Assembly (NCBI GenBank): GCA_034620365.1 | Contig: JAQGEQ010000071.1 | Coordinates: 124,001-188,000 of the forward strand | Reading direction: 5' to 3' | Length of the DNA: 64,000 nt | Source: Pegea sp. RAD2-039 | Taxonomy: Eukaryota; Chordata; Thaliacea; Salpida; Salpidae | Shown: piece by piece, positions 39,903 to 53,159 of the stretch | How positions within the stretch are numbered: position 1 is the stretch's first letter | How the letters are laid out: each line of letters opens with the position of its first letter | Position numbers and translations under genes: made by a program | The notes under the pieces: model-generated | Database searches by the model: none | Told to the model about the DNA's origin: nothing | Seen by the model: the letters and a program-made list of their open reading frames with translations, nothing else

Positions 39903-42900
39903 AGTTGCAACTTGTACAGCAAACCAACATCTATATGAAAGCTTTGAAAAGTGTACAAGAAAGATTCTCAAAAGTGAACAACAATATGTGTTTGAAAACT
40001 AATTCAAGCCATCGGAGAAAAACATTGCAGACAACAAAAAGCCCTTTTACGATACTGTTCGTTTTTTGTGTAATATCTTTGTAGCAAAATATAATAATTA
40101 TAGCCACATTCAAAACAAATTTTGCATTTTTAGTTTATCAGGATTTTTAATTGTGTACTTTTCGTAAAATAGCAACAATTCATTCTTTTTAAATAATAGT
40201 TTGCTCACTTGAGAATCACAAACTTGAGAAATACAATATAGTTAGAGAACTGAAGAGATTACATAGAATCTATCATTTTTATGTAAAGATTAAAGTAATC
40301 TAATGTGATTAAAAATACTCATATTGTATCAGAGAAAATGAAAAGAAAATAATAAAATACTATTAACATGGATAAAGTTTTTAGATATACTCCATATGTG
40401 GTATACGGACTTTTCTCAATTTTTTTAACATATTACCTGTTTGATCTATTTAAGAAACTTTACAAATTACACAATTTTATTTAGCTTCACCTTTAGAAAT
40501 AAACCATATGATAAGCTATCTTTTATTACATTTCTAAATTAATACAACTTGCTACTGAACTTCAGCATGCTATAAAAAATCAAGTTAATAGAATTATTCA
40601 AATTTTTGTAACCGTTGTTATTATTTATTTATTTATTAGAATAGAGGGAGGAATATTAGAATTAGAAGGAGGGTACCTGAAAAGAGCACCTCTCGCTAAC
40701 ACACATTCTCACAAATAACATCTATTTTACCAAAAATATAGAAAGTAAACGATGTAACACATAGTATTTCGATATCACTCAAAGTATATAACAGTGAACA
40801 ATTACATGGAATGTTAATAATATAAGAAAGAGAAAAAAAATCACAGTTTAGAAATGACAATTGTGGCAATATTATAACGGTTCAACTTCTGCTTGAACAA
40901 CGCGAGCGACTTCGACATGGCAATGTCTGATGGCAGCTGGTTCCATGTACTAATTGTGCGGTATGAGAAAAAATTTGCTCAGACCGATGTACTAGGTGAT
41001 ATAGGCTTATTAAGGTGTAATGTGTGTCGTCTGAGCTGATATAACTTAAGGGAAGGACTAATGGAAAACAAATCATCAAACTAAATGTCAATTAGATTGT
41101 GGATAATTCAAAAAATAAGAATTAAGTCGTATTTAATCCGTCGAATTTCCAAGGTATCTAAATCGAAGAAACTGAGACGATGTTTATAACTATCATATTT
41201 AATATTAAGTTTTCTGCATACTAATCTCGTAAATGTGGCCTGAACAGCTTCGATTTTTTTGATATCACTAACTTGATATGGCATCCATGCACTGACATTA
41301 TATTCAAGAATTGGACGTACGTACAATTTGAAAAGATTGATTAAAAAGCATGGGTCCTTAGAATTATGCTCTAGATAATAACGTAACTATGCAGTTAGCT
41401 ATTATTAGGCTTGTTTTGTATTGGGTTGAGATAAGTTTCGCATAATAATTCTATAGGACTTCGTTGATGAGAAAAAAATAACGTTTAATAAATAGTTATG
41501 CTAAAAATGTATACTGACAAAATATCAATATTTCTCGTTAAAAAAGGTCCACAACTATTTATATAAAAGTTGTACAAAATAATTATTGGAGTAAAGCTGA
41601 ATTATTCCACATTTTAAAGCTGCTTAATTATTGTTTAAAATATTCCTATTTATATTACAAACGTTTAATCTTGGATAGGTTTATACAAATTTTACAAATT
41701 TATGCTTTAATGCTCTGTATCAAAGCTTAAGATCATACTAGTGTTACGTGGCATATCCCTTTTTTGTATTAAAGTAAATAGCATATTTATATTTTAGCTT
41801 TTCTAGAATAGCCATAAATTGCTTAGGCTAGTTTAGTCAAATCTGATCTATATTGCAAGTTAAAATAAAAATATTTTACTTTTTGAAATGATCCGATAAA
41901 ATAAATAATTAGGTCTTATACAAGTTTTACATAAATCTAATACAAAAATATTTTAAAATCTATTATATAGCTCTTTTTATAAGCAATACGATCGAATATA
42001 TGTAATTTAATATTTTTCTTGAGCGAAATGCCCACAACTCAGTTATTGTTTTACATTAATTTTATGGACGTATCTATTGTGGTTTTATGAAATACCCTTA
42101 TACTAGTGAGTACTGTAAACGAGTATTTGTTACTTTTTATATTTATATTTTGAAAGATTATCAAGAAAAATTATTATTTTCAAAAGTCATGAAATACATG
42201 ATTACACCATCGTTTAGCTATTTTATATATATATCTAAGATTGTAGATCAGAGTTACTTTAAAAGCTTAATGGTGGTAAAAATAAATTTTTTCCTAGAAT
42301 TAGTATTTTTTAATCACTTCGTTATAAAATAAATATTTAAATAATTTGTGTGAGTCATTAAGTTTGAATTACCATTTATTGTGATATGAAATTTTTATAT
42401 TTAAGACAATTGATGTACTTCATTTGTAAGTTAAATTACATAAAAATTAATTAACTTTGTTTTACATTAGTTTTTGTTACTATTTGAGGAAATTCTCATT
42501 TATTTCAAATTCAAGTTTTTTTTATGTATCAAAAATTATTTTATTATTTTAACACAGAAAGTTATATATTTTGTTTTGCTATATACAATTTATAAATAAC
42601 TAAATTTTGAAATATTACTGTTTAAGAAAAATATTTATATAAAAGTTGTTTGATAAAATATTTTCATGGGTTGTTTGATCCATAATCTTTACTGAGAATG
42701 ATATAACTATTTATTTTTGAAATTATCTAATTGTAATTATTTTTTATTATTTGGGGTTCTTAGTGGGTAAAAAATAATAACATACATCATTTTATTCTTA
42801 AGCTTTCAAGATATTGTCAAATTAGATATTTTAATTTTTTTACAAAATTAGATTTTTTAAATATATAAATTTAAATAAATTATTACTACATTAAAAATTA

Positions 42901-44501
42901 CAAATAATAATTATAAATATTTATTTAGAAATGAAAAGTATGAACATAATTTTATAATTCTGTAGTATTTGTTTTGCTAGTTATAAAAGTTGGACTGTAC
43001 AAGATTAAAAAAGTCTTGATAAGTTATGTTTAAATAATAAAATAATTTATTTCCTCATCTTCTTTATAGAAGCAACAAAGTTTTGTGCTTAATTTTAGTA
43101 TAGATATATAACTTCAAACTGATGTTTTAACATAAAAAAAATCTAATTTAGCTTAAAAGCGTATCTTTGGTTAAACATTAAGGACACATTTAGATTAATT
43201 ATCATTTGAAAATAAACTTTATCAAAAAATTGTTGATTTCTAGAATTGAAACTATTTGCTAAATTGAATAATTATGAAATTAAAATCTCTCTCTGATTCC
43301 TAAAAATATATTAATAAAATCATACTAATTAAATATTTACAGCGTCAGTTTAGAATAGTTTTTTTTAAATTTGGTAAGTAATTGTTTATTGATAAATTTG
43401 TAAATTATCTGATTGTTGTAATTTGAGTTTAAATACAATTCATTATTTGTAAATGTATTATTTTTAAATGATCTTTACTTTGGCTAATGTATAATATTAA
43501 ATTATCAAAGCCATAATACTGATTATAGTTAAGTTTGATTTTATAATTTTGTTGTTGCTTAGTTTCTCTTATGAAGTTTTATGACTCTGAAAACTTATTA
43601 ATTTAATAAGTTAATAAACTTATTAAGGTATTATTGATAAACAGTTATTAGTTTATTTTAACAATTTTGTTATAAACATTTTTCAACTATTAGACTATGA
43701 TTTACTTTGATTTAAGAATTCAATAAGAGTTTATAATAAACATTTTTTGTAATATTAAAATGCATATTTTTATTTAGTTGAAGTATATTTAATATCTGTT
43801 TAATTATTTTTATAAACCTTTATTTATGTTGAAATATTTTAATAAGTGATTTTGTTTTTTCAAATTTATTCTTGATATAAAAATCTCTTATAATAATAAT
43901 ACTTTTATGTTGATGAACATATTTTAAGAAATTCCTAGAATGAAGAAGTATTGAGAATATTTATATTGTTTCTTCAAATGTTTTTCTTTATGATTTTTCA
44001 TTGTCAGTAACAAAGTGCTTATTACTTGTTTAATAATAAACTTAATTTAAGTTTATCTATGTTTTAATTATTAATTAAGAATAAATAAAACTGGTTAATA
44101 GTTAACTATTCATTTTATATATTTATATCTTGACAGTTTTTAGGTTGTGCATATTATTTTGTCCTCTCTAAAACTTTATTAAATATATAATATTATAAAA
44201 TTATAAATTTTTTATTTGTCATTTATTTAGGATTTGATGAATAAACTTTTGTAAATAGAATAACATTTATTAATTTTCAAGTTTTCAAAAATTATATTGT
44301 GAGCTATAAGCATTGCCAAAACTAGTATTATATATGTTTCTTCTTTTTTTCAAACTAAGTCATTAGTGTATTTATTTACTGATAAAAATTTAGAATAAGT
44401 TTTTTTTCGAATAATTTTTTGTTTGTTTCTAGAATGACTTTAAGATTAAAAGTTTTACATTTTGTGTTAACTATTGAAACTAGATTGTCTTTTTTGGAGC
44501 T
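39903..44501. other. Intergenic between diverging CAMTA and MTMR14 copy 1
   Basis: Contains the CAMTA 5' region (an acceptor-like site at 39932 suggests a 5' UTR intron), LINE copy D (40618-41390), and about 3 kb of very AT-rich sequence with no supported gene. The last 100 bases include an acceptor-like tttgtttgtttctag (ending near 44432) upstream of the MTMR14 start. Confidence 0.5.
40618..41390 (-). mobile_element. CR1/L2-like LINE 3' end (copy D), with broken reverse transcriptase C-terminus
   Basis: On the minus strand a frame beginning KDPCFLINLFKLYVRPI continues as LEYNVSAWMPYQVSDIKKIE and QATFTRLVCRKL, the conserved thumb/C-terminal region after the reverse transcriptase catalytic core of CR1/Jockey/L2 LINEs. 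In-frame stops follow LILIF (TGA) and in the later IDI-FDDL segment (TAG), so the copy is dead. The 3' UTR matches copy A almost base for base, with a longer, degenerate end before an AATAAATAAATAA tail (plus strand 40618-40637). The 5' boundary near 41390 is uncertain. Confidence 0.85.
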
Positions 44502-47027
44502 ATGGCAAAAATAATAGAAAATGAAATGACACAATTCAATGAGTGTTATAATAAAATAGTTTATGAGATATTTTACAAATCATTAAAAGATAGTAGTCTG
44601 TTTACAACTGATGGCACATTTTCAAGAGAACATTTAAAAAAGTGCAAAGAGCTTTATGGTCGTGATTATGATTATATAACTGTTGATAATTCAAATGGTG
44701 TTCTGTGTAGTTCATATCCAGCTGAATTGATCATCCCTACAAAACAAAATACTAACAAATATATTGGTAAAGATGAAGAATATGCTAGCTGTGAAGAGTT
44801 TGCTTCAAATGAATATATAAAGTTATTGTCACAAGGCAGGCTTGCTAGAACCAGAGAAAGATTCCCTGTTCCAGTATTCTTCGTGTTTGGAAAACATATA
44901 TGTCGCTCTTCTACACTTGCTAGATCTGTTGAAATTTATGGGCGTCGTGGTTTGGATTTACTTTATTCACTGGATTTAAGAACTAATCGTGTGAATGGTC
45001 ATAGTGAAAATCAAAGTAATGTCCATTTTAAATCAGAAGATATTTCGAAGATTGATCTACCTGTTGTCAATGGTAATGAGTCGAACTCTAATAAGAAAGA
45101 ATGGATGATTGATACAATGAGAAAAACAGACATCGAACTTTTGAAGCTACTTAATGTTCATGTGATTTGTGATTTGATGGTGGAAAATAAAAAGTTAAAG
45201 TATGGAATGCATGTGACGTCATCTGAGAAAGTAGATAGTCTGCGTCGTTACGATGACTTCAGATTGTTGAGCGTTCCTTATCCTGGTTGTGAATTCTTCG
45301 CTGAATATCGTAAAAATAACTACGATGGTAAAGGTTTGTGTTTTGACTGGAATCAACAGTTTATTGACGCTGAATTGCAAATACCCGCTGACATCATTAA
45401 GTATTCAGATCTCAATTGGAATAATTACATCACTTGGGACTTGATCAAGTTAACACAAAACTACCTGAAATTAATGCTCTCTTGCATTAGTTCTTCGGAA
45501 TTAAACGGATTTTTGGTTCATTGTATATCAGGATGGGATAGAACTCCTCTATTCGTTTCTATTTTAAGACTTTCTCTTTGGGCTGATGATCTTATTCACC
45601 AATCATTGGATGCAGAAGAGATTCTCTACTTGACTCTAGTCTATGATTGGCTGTTGTTCAGTCATCAATTTTCTGATCGTATTATCAAAAATGAAGAGAT
45701 TCTTCACTTTTGTTTTGAATTTTTACGTCACATCTGTGGAGCTGAATACTCACTGTTATCTGAAGAGGAAGAAGAAGATGAAGAGCAAGTAGAATCAGGT
45801 CAGAAGACTCCTATGGGCTGGGATAGTACAAGTGACTCTGAACAAATGTTTCAAATTGACTTGTTAAATGATTTAAAGCCAGAATATAGTTCTAGTAATC
45901 ATAGTTCTGATTGTAATTCAGCCATCCCAGTTGATTTCACTTCTCGACGCCAAAAACTTTATTCGAATTCTGCTGCAGATAGAATTGAAGAAAGCAACAA
46001 CCATATAATTGATGACCAGTCCCTCAATAATCACCATGTCTTTGAAAATGGTCATTCACATCTCAGTAGCTCTTTAAAATCCGGCTCATTCATTGGTGGT
46101 GAGCTCAATTCAACTTGTGCAATAAATGGATTTGTTCAATCAAACAAAAATGAAGAAAACCAACTCATCAATTCTGATACAATTACTGCAATACCTTGTA
46201 ATAATCATTCAAATAATCTGTCTTCATCTTTAAATATGCTCTCTCTTAGTCCAAAGAAATCCCCGGATAAAGATATTTCCCTATTTAATAGTGTTGACGA
46301 TAAACTCTTAGCCAGCAAGACGACTCCTTTGTCAAGCAGTTTTGATGGTTCTAAAAATCATAACGGAATCGTAGGTAGTAGTGTAGAGCAATGCGGGCGT
46401 TTAGCTGCTGCCTTATCAGTGGGTACCATTTCAACTGGATCAACCACACGAAATTGCAGTAACCCTATATTTGTACCCACCAAGCATCGCAGTCATAAAG
46501 CTATGAGTGCTGAGTGTTTAAGTAATGAAAGTGAACGAATTACTGGTCACACAAAGACTGTTTCACCCAATAGTTACACTGATTCTCCTTCCTCAATTAA
46601 TGGTAACATGACAGAACCTGGTAGTAGCTGGCAAATGATTGGAAGTCTTCCTTCCACATATCAAGGATTCTCTTATTTGCATAATTCAACATCTGAATTT
46701 TCAACTTCTTTTCTTTCTGCTGTTAATAATGATGTTTCTCATAATCATTCTAATCCGAAAATTTCTTCTGTTGTAAGTAGTGAAGCTAGTTTACTAAATG
46801 GAGAATGCAATTGTTCATGTGAAGCTCCTCAGCCGACAGCAGCTGCTGAAGCTCTGAACAATCAGCAAAATTATAGACTGGAAAGACGGAAACAGCGGTT
46901 AGAGGCTGTACGTGATCTAATGATTCCTAGTTATAAAGCTGCTCTCAATACTATACGTACTGAGCAAGACAAATCCAGCTCAATTCTTAGTTTCATTTCA
47001 AATACGTTCTCTACACCCTTCAAGTGA
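44502..47027 (+). CDS. MTMR14: MTMR14 (Jumpy) phosphoinositide phosphatase, copy 1, single exon, 841 aa
   Basis: One uninterrupted frame; an in-frame TAG at 44481 fixes ATG 44502 as the first start. Signature P-loop HCISGWDRTP with catalytic Cys341 and Arg347. Other family blocks: RFPVPVFFVFGKHICRSSTLA (in two parts), DLMVENKKLKYGMHVTSSEK, SVPYPGCEFFAEY, and LRLSLWADDLIHQSL after the P-loop. MTMR14 removes the 3-phosphate from PI3P and PI(3,5)P2 and restrains autophagy. A serine/asparagine-rich linker of about 350 residues follows an acidic run (EEEEEDEEQVE). The linker carries GSSWQMIGS, matching a short SWQM block in vertebrate MTMR14, and the C-terminal helix LERRKQRLEAVRDLMIPSYKA (in part) is also conserved. 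Longer than human (650 aa) because of the linker. A second copy lies 13 kb downstream. Confidence 0.94.
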   Translation: MAKIIENEMTQFNECYNKIVYEIFYKSLKDSSLFTTDGTFSREHLKKCKELYGRDYDYITVDNSNGVLCSSYPAELIIPTKQNTNKYIGKDEEYASCEEFASNEYIKLLSQGRLARTRERFPVPVFFVFGKHICRSSTLARSVEIYGRRGLDLLYSLDLRTNRVNGHSENQSNVHFKSEDISKIDLPVVNGNESNSNKKEWMIDTMRKTDIELLKLLNVHVICDLMVENKKLKYGMHVTSSEKVDSLRRYDDFRLLSVPYPGCEFFAEYRKNNYDGKGLCFDWNQQFIDAELQIPADIIKYSDLNWNNYITWDLIKLTQNYLKLMLSCISSSELNGFLVHCISGWDRTPLFVSILRLSLWADDLIHQSLDAEEILYLTLVYDWLLFSHQFSDRIIKNEEILHFCFEFLRHICGAEYSLLSEEEEEDEEQVESGQKTPMGWDSTSDSEQMFQIDLLNDLKPEYSSSNHSSDCNSAIPVDFTSRRQKLYSNSAADRIEESNNHIIDDQSLNNHHVFENGHSHLSSSLKSGSFIGGELNSTCAINGFVQSNKNEENQLINSDTITAIPCNNHSNNLSSSLNMLSLSPKKSPDKDISLFNSVDDKLLASKTTPLSSSFDGSKNHNGIVGSSVEQCGRLAAALSVGTISTGSTTRNCSNPIFVPTKHRSHKAMSAECLSNESERITGHTKTVSPNSYTDSPSSINGNMTEPGSSWQMIGSLPSTYQGFSYLHNSTSEFSTSFLSAVNNDVSHNHSNPKISSVVSSEASLLNGECNCSCEAPQPTAAAEALNNQQNYRLERRKQRLEAVRDLMIPSYKAALNTIRTEQDKSSSILSFISNTFSTPFK

Positions 47028-47173
47028 CTCGAACCTTTTCTCTTTGTTTATTATCAACAACATGAAACTATTGCACTTTCACGCTTACATCTGAAACAAA
47101 AATTCTCTATCAGTATTGCTACGATGTTTGTTCTTTTATGAGGTTCATACAATTTATCTTTTATCTTTCCAAT

Positions 47174-47179
47174 AATAAA
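47174..47179 (+). terminator. Poly(A) signal AATAAA for MTMR14 copy 1
   Basis: AATAAA 147 nt after the stop codon. Confidence 0.5.
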
Positions 47180-50100
47180 TTGTTTATTTGAGACCCGCTT
47201 GCAACATTCTTTTCTTGTCTTTTAGCTAACTACTGGATGTATGCATCACAAACATCATTATTTTTTGCTTTTTCTTTCTGACACATAACATCTTTCTTAA
47301 ATAAAAACGCCGACTTTTGTATGTTCAACCTTCATCACAAAAATCAAGTAGGAAATACCTGAAGTCTGTTATGCTTTAATAATTTTTTTTGTATTTTCTT
47401 TTTATCTTTGTTGTATACATAATTTAAAAAATAGATGTCATTGTTAGTGATGTAATTGATCTTTCACATATCTTCACAAGAAATTTCATACACTTCTCAT
47501 TTAACAATAGCAATACTTTCTTTTTCAAACTAATAGTTTGTTTGCGTGACTTTAGTATCAAGGCTGCTTGGAAAATAGGTAAATGAGATAAACTTTCACT
47601 CTCCCTGCCTATCAAATTAATCTTTGAAATTGTCATCTAATCCTATTCCAAGCACTGTGACGATATGCTTGCTTACCATCACTATTGTTACTGATGTTCA
47701 AGTAAACGACGAACCCTTGCGCCATCCTTTAAAGCAAACCTTGTTATATTGTGTTGTTGTGAGATGGGAGAGAGTGTCTTTCAGATGTGGATGCTTTAGC
47801 AACTAACATCTTTGATGGAATTGTCGATCTTGCAATCTTTATTTTCTGTTAATAAATTGGAACTAAGTCACATAACATGGTATTACTATTGTGTCAGCTT
47901 ACTTTTGTCAGATCTAATTGACTGTTGCACTATTTTCTGTTAATTTTTAGTTAGCTAATAGTTTCTCATGTAATTCCGGTTAGTTCAGCTTGTTGTTTAC
48001 TAATCTATAATTTCCATTGTTGAGTTGTAAACAAGCTCTAACCCCTAAAAAGGTGTTTGAAGTGTTAGTGTCTCCTGAATTAAGCGGATTGTGGATAATT
48101 GTTTGTTCAAAAGAACAAGTGAGAATTGAAACAGTCGATATTTCTCGGCAGTATTGATAATAAATTTCGAAGATAAATTTACTTGTAGTTAGATTAGTGA
48201 CGAGTGAATTATATGTCATCGATGACGTGGTTGTGCGTCATGAAACTACTTTTCGAAGTAATTACTTCAGTTTAATCAACATTTTTGTTCGTTAACAACT
48301 CAGATGATAAATTCAATGAAAGACAACAACAAAAGACTTAAATATCTACACTCAGTACAACTATTAGACAATCGAATAACTAATTCAACACATCATCAAT
48401 GTGAGCAAATTTAATGCATGCTAATCAAATTCTTTTATCCTCCTAAACAAAAGTGTGCATTTTTTGATGCTAAGAACAGCACAATTTGATGTTGACCGAC
48501 TGATACTGTTAAAAAGCTGTTATTTGTGAAACAACTTGTCTTTTGATCACTATTTGTTTGTTTTATTACATTTGTTTGCTTGCAGTCTGTGTTACAAGTT
48601 TCAAGTAATGTTTATGTTGTTTCATATTTAAACATTTAAAAGAAAGTGACTTTCCTATCATATACTTAAACATAAAGTTACCAATTATAAATCAGTTTGT
48701 TTTATATTATTACGATGTGTTACTAGCCAGCAATTTTAGATATAATTTCAATTAAAGTCATTTGTGTAGAGTAAGCACTTTACAAAATCAAATTGATAGT
48801 TGACGAGAAAATAGCACAAGATAACTGAGCAAGACATATCTGTGCTAAAATTGTCTTTGAACATATTTTAAGCTATAAAAGTTTAAACAAACAGTAATTT
48901 TATGACATTTAACATATCGAATATTTATGTAGCTTTTCTATCTTTCAAAGTGTATGATATATCATTTCATTTTCTAGTTATGTAAAATAAACAACCATTA
49001 ATCAGACTAACTTTTGAAAAGCAGAGTTGGTCATACAAAGAAGTTAACTACTTATTAGATACATTTCGGAGAAAATAAAAAAGGCTTTAATTTAATATTC
49101 TATTTATTTGTTTAACATAGATGAGTTTATTTTTATACTACGTCACTTTAGGAATATAATTGAACCTTCTTTGTGTTTAAAGCTTCAGACATAAGCGTTT
49201 TACAATTACAATTTTCACATCATAAAATCCAGGAAATAAGTTATGTTATAAAATAGCAAAAAACTTATAAGATAAAGTTATTGTTTTCAAGACAAGAATT
49301 TTAAGGAACTGTTTTCATACATATATGTAAATATAAAACGTATTTTATTCAAGAATTTAAAGAAACTTTATAAATTATTTTATAAACTTGTATTCATTTT
49401 ATATGTGGAATTTATAGTAGGTTTCTGTGTATACGTTTTATAAGCAAAATATCAAGATTAGTGTTTTACAATAATTTATAGACTAGAATTTTATTTATTT
49501 TGATTCTCAAAACATCCAATTAATAAATAATAGTTATATGTTTCGTGCACAACCTGAAAATTCAAAATACCATAAACTACTTATAGCCTAAAAATCGGAT
49601 GTTTTTTATGTCTTATTAATATTCAGTTTAGTAATTTAAATAGAAACTAAAACTCGTAGAATTAAAACAAATGGTGATTTAAGGGCAAAAAGCTAATTTA
49701 TTCAAAACTCGTTGTATATTATCAATTAACGCGTATTACATACGGTTGAAATAAAATAAACGATTTTTTGAAAATTAGTTTTATTTTGGAAATCATGAAT
49801 TTAAAATAATTTTGTAAAGTTTACAAGTATCAAATCTTTTTCTACTTTTGAAAAAAATTGAATGATTCCTTTTATGATTTTTAACTCTTGGTATTTAGAT
49901 AAGCAGTTTAATTTTTGTAGACAATATCAAATCAATGTTTTTGTTTACCGTTCAAAGTACAACATTCCTTAGCGGTTTGATTAAATTCGAAAAAAGATAG
50001 AATAGATGATTAGAATACTTTCAACTTTTTTTTTATCACTGACAACAAACTTTGAAAAATTACTTTAAAGTGTACTTTAATCTATCAGTAATATATTTTT

Positions 50101-52750
50101 ATAATTAAATTGAACTAAACAAGTGATAAGTATAAATCAACTTTCTACTTTTTAGAAAAAGTTATCTTTTTTGATAGCCTATTGTTTAATTTGTATTTGT
50201 GTTTTTAACAGTTTAACAAACTTATCATAATCGTTCTACTTACTGCATGGTTGTCGTAACCTATTTTGCACATTTAATCATAACAAATAAAACAAAGTAA
50301 TTATATTTGAATATTGTATATTTTTCATTCAAATATTGTTTTATGGAAGTTTTTTAATTCTGTGTCCTATACAACTAAGTATGTTTTGTGGTTATTATCC
50401 ATTCATTGATTTTGATCTATTCTGTGATACCAAACTACTTTTTATAGTTTTTGTTTCTCAAATACTTGTATAACATCCAGTCAACTGCACTAAAAAAATT
50501 CACAAACAGATTAAACATTTTACTTCTATATGAAGCTAAAATGGTTGAAAGAAATTAACTCAGGTCGATTTGGCATTTTGATATTTGTGAATTTCTTCAG
50601 GTAGCTTAGATCATTGTGGTTGAAGATGCAAAAAATTATTTTGGCCTTAAAAGCTGTTTTACGTTTGATGTCACATATGCTTAATCAAAATTGTAATTTG
50701 TGTTAAAAGAGTCTTCAAAACATCCCAGCTTACAACTTTTATGTTAACAACTACCGTAGTTGAAAATTTTAACATAAATATTTGATTAAATTATAACAAT
50801 CTACCTTTTAAAAATACTTCCAAAAATATATCACTCTATTTTGTCAAATCAAATAAAAACAAGCATTCAAGGCTTATATAAAAAACTAAATTAATTTGCT
50901 TAGATTTAGAAATTATACAAAAAATAAACGAATCTTCATTAACTGGTGGATTGAAACAGAACGATTTCAATGTAAGATAACTATGCATGATTGTCAACTC
51001 AAGTTCACCTTTTAACAAGTAGCTTTTTTATAGCTTATGAGCCAAGTAGTTTAAGGGTGGATTTTGGAAGTTTGTATAATATAAATAATTTTTATAGTAT
51101 AAAACTTTTATATTTTAAAATTATTATGAGTTTATAGAAAAGTTTTTAAATACAACCATAGTAAAAACTAACTTTAAACCATTGATTTAATAAACTAACA
51201 GATAATAAAAAACATGAGGAAACTTATGTATTCACTTAAAATATGTAGATATCTTGACTAAATGTCTCTTTTTTACTTTAAAAATCTAAGTAGTATGAAA
51301 ACATTTAAATAAGAAAAAGAAGTATCCAAATTTATGACTTATTCAAGTATTTTTTCTGCAACTCTTTTCTCTAAATCAATCATAAATTCAAGCTCATTGA
51401 TCAAAAATCCAATATTGGTGAAAAGCATTCAAACAGACAATTTAGGAATGATTTTATTCTTTTAAATGATAAAATGCCTTTCTTGCTAAGAGTTTGTAAA
51501 TATTTCGAAATAACTTTAAACTAATGATCATCAGAAACAAACTTAATGCATTTGATTCACTCTGGTGATTTAATCTTTTATTTTATACAGAAGAATTAGT
51601 TTTCCACTAATATATTGTTGAAAATAGATGAATTAAAAGATAAAAATGGCTTATTCATCCTCAACTTAACCCTATCCTTAAAATCCCTGCATAAAATATG
51701 AACTCACTAACTCTTTCATCGTTGATTGATTTTGTTGTCAATAAAATCGTTAGAAGTTTACTTATCATTTTTATTTTGTATTCAAAGATCTCTACAAATA
51801 GTGTAGTTGTCAAAGTTCCAACTGGTTTATAGAAACCAAATTAGAAAACATGTTTGTATACGTTAAAGGTATTCACGTCAAAAGTATTTTGTAGAAACTA
51901 TTTTGATTTTATCAAGCTACTGATTGAAATTGTTAATACACCTCAACTTAGTTGTCGAAATGGCGACTAATTTAGATTTACATTTTAGCAAAAAATGTTT
52001 TTATCAGAAAACTGCCAAATAGAGTTTTGCTGTTTCACAAAAGTTCAGTTTTGAGAAAATGTTTCTATTTCTTCAAGTTCAATCTCACATTACTTTTGAT
52101 GGCTAAATGATGTGATGGTTGAATACAAGTTTTGTCAGATACTATAAAGCCAATACTATAAAAATGTTTTATTTTTAAAACAAAATTCAAAATTGATTTT
52201 TAACCATTTTAAAACCTCTCGTTATAAAAAGCAGAATGCTTTTAAGCACTTCAATTCATTGGTACAAGCCTCTTAATACATTTATTTGTTCTCTATTGTC
52301 AACAATATAAATTGTATTTCATGTCAATAGAAACATCTAAGCATCATTAAACTATTAGCAAAATTGTAAGATGCCTTACATTTAGTATTTAAACAGTTTA
52401 TTTAAAAGACATTGAGATGTTTTATAAGCACAAACAAAAGTTTTTAAATCTAACAAATTATGATTTTTTGATTACGAAAAGAGATAAAAAAACTAATTAA
52501 CAAAAAGAAGATATTTTTTGTTGCATGAACATTATTAGACCTAATAGCATAAAAAATTTAAAATGTATGTGACGTCATGTTTTCGGCTTTAGAAGCCACT
52601 TTCGTTACCGTTAAATATGTGGGTCGTTTTAGAAAACCATCTTTTTCGTTTTATGCTGTTAGTTGTAATTTACTGCTTGACAGACTTTTACTAACTTTAT
52701 GATAAATTTTTGCCATAGTTCAATTAGATCTTTACTTTACCAATTCTTAC
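47180..52750. other. Long stretch with no resolved gene
   Basis: 47.2-48.3 kb is a little less AT-rich and may be an extended MTMR14 3' UTR or relic; ORFs there are short and unrecognised. 48.3-50.8 kb is very AT-rich and blank. On the minus strand 51428-51339 encodes a 29-residue coding-like tail (INELEFMIDLEKRVAEKILE is its last part) and 50836-51018 holds another short frame; either might be exons of the unknown gene at 52751-52915, but I found no phase-consistent chain. Confidence 0.4.
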
Positions 52751-52915
52751 CATTGTTGATGGAACAAGACTTATTTTTGGCCTTAATTTGCTCATCTGGG
52801 AGTACAAATTGATTCCCTGAGACACAAACGAAGTTAAGAGCAAGAAAAAGTTCCATTCATGTCGACGCTGATGGTGGCTAGAAATCTGCTTCAGATAATC
52901 AATAAACGGAAACAT
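52751..52915 (-). CDS. Orphan coding exon of an unrecognised minus-strand gene
   Basis: 165 nt (55 codons) between an acceptor-like site (ttataaagtcag) and a good donor (gtaagaatt). It is GC-richer than its surroundings and open throughout: begins MFPFIDYLKQISSHHQRRHE and includes FVSQGINLYSQMSKLRPKIS. Phase 0 at both ends. No family recognised. The first codon is ATG directly at the acceptor, so this could be the first coding exon. The continuation was not found. It may also be a relic. Confidence 0.4.
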
Positions 52916-53159
52916 CTGACTTTATAAAATCCCCCTGCGGTCGTTAAGTGTCAATACTTAAACTAAATCAGATTTGATTATGCCTCTTATGCTTTTAGTT
53001 GGAATTAAATGGGACTAATAGATGACTTCAATTTTACTCTTTCTTAAACTTAATGTCTCTTAGGTATTTTTTAAATTAAAGATTGACAAATTTGCAAGAA
53101 ACTAAACTTTCTTTGCGTAATAATGAAAAGTGATAAATATATTTATCGTTTGAGTGAGG

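Noticed and set aside
42087-42332. 81-codon frame on the plus strand
   Set aside because: Low-complexity F/Y/I/K composition typical of AT-rich noise, no splice context, no family resemblance.
47424-48219. Short frames downstream of MTMR14 copy 1
   Set aside because: No splice-consistent extension or recognisable product; more likely 3' UTR or intergenic sequence.
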